NCBI RefSeq assembly: GCF_947494055.1
Contig: NZ_CANLTR010000035.1
Coordinates: 1 to 35,463 of the forward strand
Direction: 5' to 3'
From: an uncultured Jannaschia sp.
GTDB taxonomy: Bacteria; Pseudomonadota; Alphaproteobacteria; Rhodobacterales; Rhodobacteraceae
Length of the DNA: 35,463 bases
The notes below the pieces were generated by a model that saw nothing but the letters and a program-made list of their open reading frames with translations, made no database searches and was not told where the DNA came from. Below, in pieces: positions 33,570 to 35,463 of the stretch; positions within the stretch are counted from its first letter, which is position 1; every line of letters starts with the position of its first letter. A program made the position numbers and the translations under genes.

Positions 33570-34211
33570 GTGACGGAGCACGCACGTGCTCGGGATAGAG
33601 TCCGACGCATACGAATGCGTCCTCATGGTGGACATGAACCTCGGTGAAATTGCTGGGATCGTCGAGATATCGACCCGCTCGCCTATAAAGGCAGCGAGCG
33701 ACGACTTGATGTAGCGCCCGCCGGCGACGTGGCTGCCGTCATGCCTGCCCCCTGCGCGGGCGCGGCATACGAAGCAGCAGCATGTCGAACACAGCCCGGC
33801 TTTCCTGCGACGCGGACAAAAAGTCCTTGGCCTGCCGGCGCACCACGGGCGACTCGGCAGTCGCTCCAGGTAGACTGTGGTAGACATCGCGCAGGAACCG
33901 CTCGAAGTGCGTGGCTGCTCCGCGAGTCCGACGCTCGACGTAGAGAGCGGCCGTACCCTCATCAGATGTCCGTGCGTGTCGGACAGGAACATCTTGTTTT
34001 AGGTTCCGACCAGCCGCTCGACTTTGCCGCACCTGCGGGGCGACCGGGCCGAGAATGGACGACGCGAATCTCAAGCGCCATGCAGGCCTCCTCGATTTGC
34101 TCCGAAAGAGAATCGCGGCCGTTGTCGATATAGAGAGCCTCGGAAATTTCGCAGAACGGCCAGACCGGATCGGCCTTGCGCCAAAACGCTCGGAGCTGCG
34201 ACCGGCTCACT
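33570..34211 (-). pseudogene. Truncated, frameshifted Mu/Tn552-type transposase
   Basis: The minus strand carries the second half of a DDE transposase of the TniA/Mu type. The integrase-core piece ALYIDNGRDSLSEQIEEACM, then IRVVHSRPGRPAG, is read in one frame. FLRDVYHSLPGATAESPVV and ESRAVFDMLLLRMPRPRR are in a second, GRYIKSSLAAFIGERVDI in a third, and then DDPSNFTEVHVHHEDAFVCV. The N-terminal half, with the first catalytic Asp, is missing: the relic stops at the IS5-type element on its right, beyond which lies another IS. The frame changes and truncation mean it is dead. Confidence 0.7.
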
Positions 34212-34214
34212 TTA

Positions 34215-34232
34215 GAGCGCCTAACAGAATCG
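34215..34232. repeat. Left terminal inverted repeat of the IS5-family element
   Basis: GAGCGCCTAACAGAATCG, paired with the end at 35095-35112. The transposase stop codon lies inside it. Confidence 0.8.
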
Positions 34233-35068
34233 CTTGATCTGGTTCATGCTGATGATGGCGGTTGCGAGTTTGGTGAGGGCGATGTGGATGTCGGCGCGCC
34301 GATCGTAGCGGGTGGCGAGGCGTCGGAACTGGGCGATACCCGGGCGAAGGTCCGTTCGACCACCCATCGGTGTCGGCCGAGCTTGGCGGATGTCTCGACG
34401 CCACGGCGCGCGATGCGGGGAATGATGGAGCGGGCACGGCAGTCCCGGCGGCACCGGCGATGGTCGCAGGCCTTGTCCACTGCCCGACAGGGTATCGCGA
34501 AGCGATGTCCCGAAAGGGGCATGCAGCGTCTCGGGTCGCTTGCGGGGTCGCCCTCGACGCCCCGATCGCACTCCCGGCACGGCGTCGAGCGTCGCTGCGA
34601 GCGCCATGCTGTCGTGACGGTTCACACCGGTCAGCGTCAGGCCGAGCGGCGTGCCGCGGCGGTCGGTGACGCAATGCCGTTTCGTGCCCGCACGGCCACG
34701 GTCCGTCGGGTTCGGCCCCGTCTCGTCGCCCCCCTTCTTGCTCCGATGGATGCGGCGTCCAGCGAAGCGCGGGACCAATCGAGCGCGCCGGCCCGATCGA
34801 GCCGTTCGAGCAGGACGCGGTGCAGCCGGTCCCACACCCCTGCCAGATGCCAGTCCCGCAGCCGCTGCCAGCAGGTCATGCCCGAGCAGCCGAACACCTC
34901 GCGCGGCAGCGTTTCCAACGGCAGACCCGAGCGCAAAACGAACACGATCCCGCGCAGGGCATCCCGGTCCGCCACCCGCGGCCGGCCGCCCTTCGGCTTC
35001 GGGGGCTCCTCGGGCCGCAACGGCGCCACCGCAGCCCACATTTCATCCGTCACAAGCTTATGTCTCAT
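34221..35068 (-). pseudogene. IS5-family transposase, frameshifted
   Basis: The ATG at 35068 opens a typical IS5-family transposase: MRHKLVTDEMWAAVAPLRPE, then the DUF4096-type region GRPRVADRDALRGIVFVLRSG and GCSGMTCWQRLRDWHLAG. The frame changes at a run of six G (34729-34734 on the plus strand) to KKGGDETGPNPTDRGRAGTK and LTGVNRHDSM. It changes again where about 40 extra bases interrupt LHA/DKACDHRRC (about 34479-34518), and once more near 34340, to end in LATAIISMNQIKRFC. The catalytic residues (Asp in SLDAA, Asp in NRHD, Glu in VVERTFA) are spread over three frames. The first shift could be programmed, as in related two-frame IS elements; the others are damage. Confidence 0.85.
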
Positions 35069-35094
35069 GGAGGGAGAATCCACGAGACGGAGGT

Positions 35095-35112
35095 CGGTTT
35101 CGTTAGGCGCTC
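35095..35112. repeat. Right terminal inverted repeat of the IS5-family element
   Basis: Read inward it is GAGCGCCTAACGAAACCG, matching the left end at 15 of 18 bases. The TTA duplication follows at 35113-35115. Confidence 0.8.
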
Positions 35113-35179
35113 TTAGGACAGTCGTCGCAGCAGCGAGGCGCCTTTGTCCTTGGCCAATTTAAGTAGTCTGTCCTGATCA

Positions 35180-35463
35180 TCACGCTGGGTGCGCGATCTG
35201 ACGGTTTGGCGGGGTGAGGATTGGGGTTGCGTCGCCCATGAGGCGGAGCAGCGTGACGAGGATTTCGGCCAGAAGAGCCTGGAGGCGGGCGAGGATCGGG
35301 CGGATGTTATGGCCTGCCCCGCAAAGCACGGCGTGGAGCGCATCGCCGATGGTACCCTTGAGGGGCGCGCGACAGGCGGCCGTCCGTCTTCATGTGGCCG
35401 ATGGTTGGCTCGATGGCCGACCGTCGGCGCAGGGCCCGTCGGAGCGCGCGGGTCATGCCGCGG
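35180..35463 (-). pseudogene. C-terminal part of a second IS5-like transposase, frameshifted, cut by the window edge
   Basis: From the right edge the minus strand reads RRALRRRSAIEPTIGHMKTD and GRLSRAP. A one-base loss in a C run (near 35363) follows, and the next frame continues LKGTIGDALHAVLCGAGHNI and RPILARLQALLAEIL, ending at TGA (35180-35182). This is the C-terminus of a common IS5-like transposase type. The N-terminal part lies outside the window. AGGACAG (35115-35121) and CTGTCCT (35168-35174) are inverted copies near its end and may mark the terminus of the element. Confidence 0.8.

Larger units (their letters stand above)
34215..35112 (-). mobile_element. Degenerate IS5-family insertion sequence, 898 bp
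   Basis: The element is bounded by inverted repeats GAGCGCCTAAC (34215-34225) and GTTAGGCGCTC (35102-35112); the match extends to 15 of 18 bases. TTA flanks both ends (34212-34214 and 35113-35115), as expected for the TNA target duplications of the IS427/IS1031 groups of IS5. It carries one broken transposase gene that nearly fills it. The intact ends and duplication suggest that it arrived after the neighbouring relics had formed. Confidence 0.85.

Noticed and set aside
1-35463. CRISPR arrays, rRNA, tRNA, phage genes or defence systems
   Set aside because: I found no regularly spaced repeats, no RNA gene signatures and no recognisable phage or defence proteins in the window.

Overview
This window is from a GC-rich alphaproteobacterium, most likely a member of the Rhodobacteraceae/Roseobacter group. 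The reasons are the alphaproteobacterial flagellin regulators FlaF and FlbT, rhizobial-type MotC/MotE-like motor accessory proteins beside motA, small FliN and FlgA proteins, TTAA-N7-TTAA-like CtrA boxes at flagellar promoters, and dense 4-bp stop/start overlaps. The BCCT betaine-type transporter suggests an osmotically variable (marine or saline) habitat. The genus cannot be fixed from the sequence alone.

Layout. 1-335: no convincing gene, with a hairpin behind the transporter. 336-2027 (-): BCCT transporter. 2258-4051 (-): Cache/HAMP methyl-accepting chemotaxis protein. 4052-4863: long leader region with a CtrA-like box and a 5'-UTR hairpin. 4864-7774 (+): flagellin, flaF, flbT and a DUF1217-type gene. 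7810-9177 (-): fliI. 9261-13761 (+): flgB-flgC-fliE-fliQ-flgF-flgG-flgA-flgH and a FliL-like gene. 13785-22181 (-), read right to left: fliL, a coiled-coil membrane protein, motE-like, motA, motC-like, flhA, fliR, flhB and a small FliJ-like gene, nearly all translationally coupled. 22303-26303 (+): fliF-fliH-fliN-fliP and an unrecognised Pro/Ala-rich gene. 26444-28099 (-): ettA. 28216-28815 (+): nadD. 28952-29797 (-): EamA exporter. 29902-32413 (+): dacB-like PBP4, trmL and a hemerythrin protein. 32496-35463: a graveyard of mobile DNA.

How it works together. The cluster supplies the MS ring (FliF), most of the export gate (FlhA, FlhB, FliP, FliQ, FliR), the export ATPase (FliI) with its regulator FliH, the proximal and distal rod (FlgB, FlgC, FlgF, FlgG, FliE), the L ring (FlgH) with the P-ring chaperone FlgA, the stator MotA with accessory proteins, FliL, a short FliN, and the filament with its post-transcriptional regulators. 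The hook genes, fliG, fliM, motB, fliK, fliO, flgI and flgK/L are absent and must lie elsewhere. Seven-of-eight matches to the CtrA dyad occur before flagellin, before flhA, between fliL and fliF, and before dacB. This is consistent with CtrA control of motility.

The right end holds an eroded two-gene transposon (Mu/Tn552-type transposase plus TniB-like ATPase, both frameshifted), a degenerate IS5-family element with terminal repeats and a TTA duplication, and the end of another IS5-like transposase cut by the window edge. No clearly new defence or biosynthetic system is seen. The least-described genes are the motility accessory ORFs at 6989-7774, 13291-13761, 13785-14129, 18075-19844, 21275-21682 and 25572-26303.
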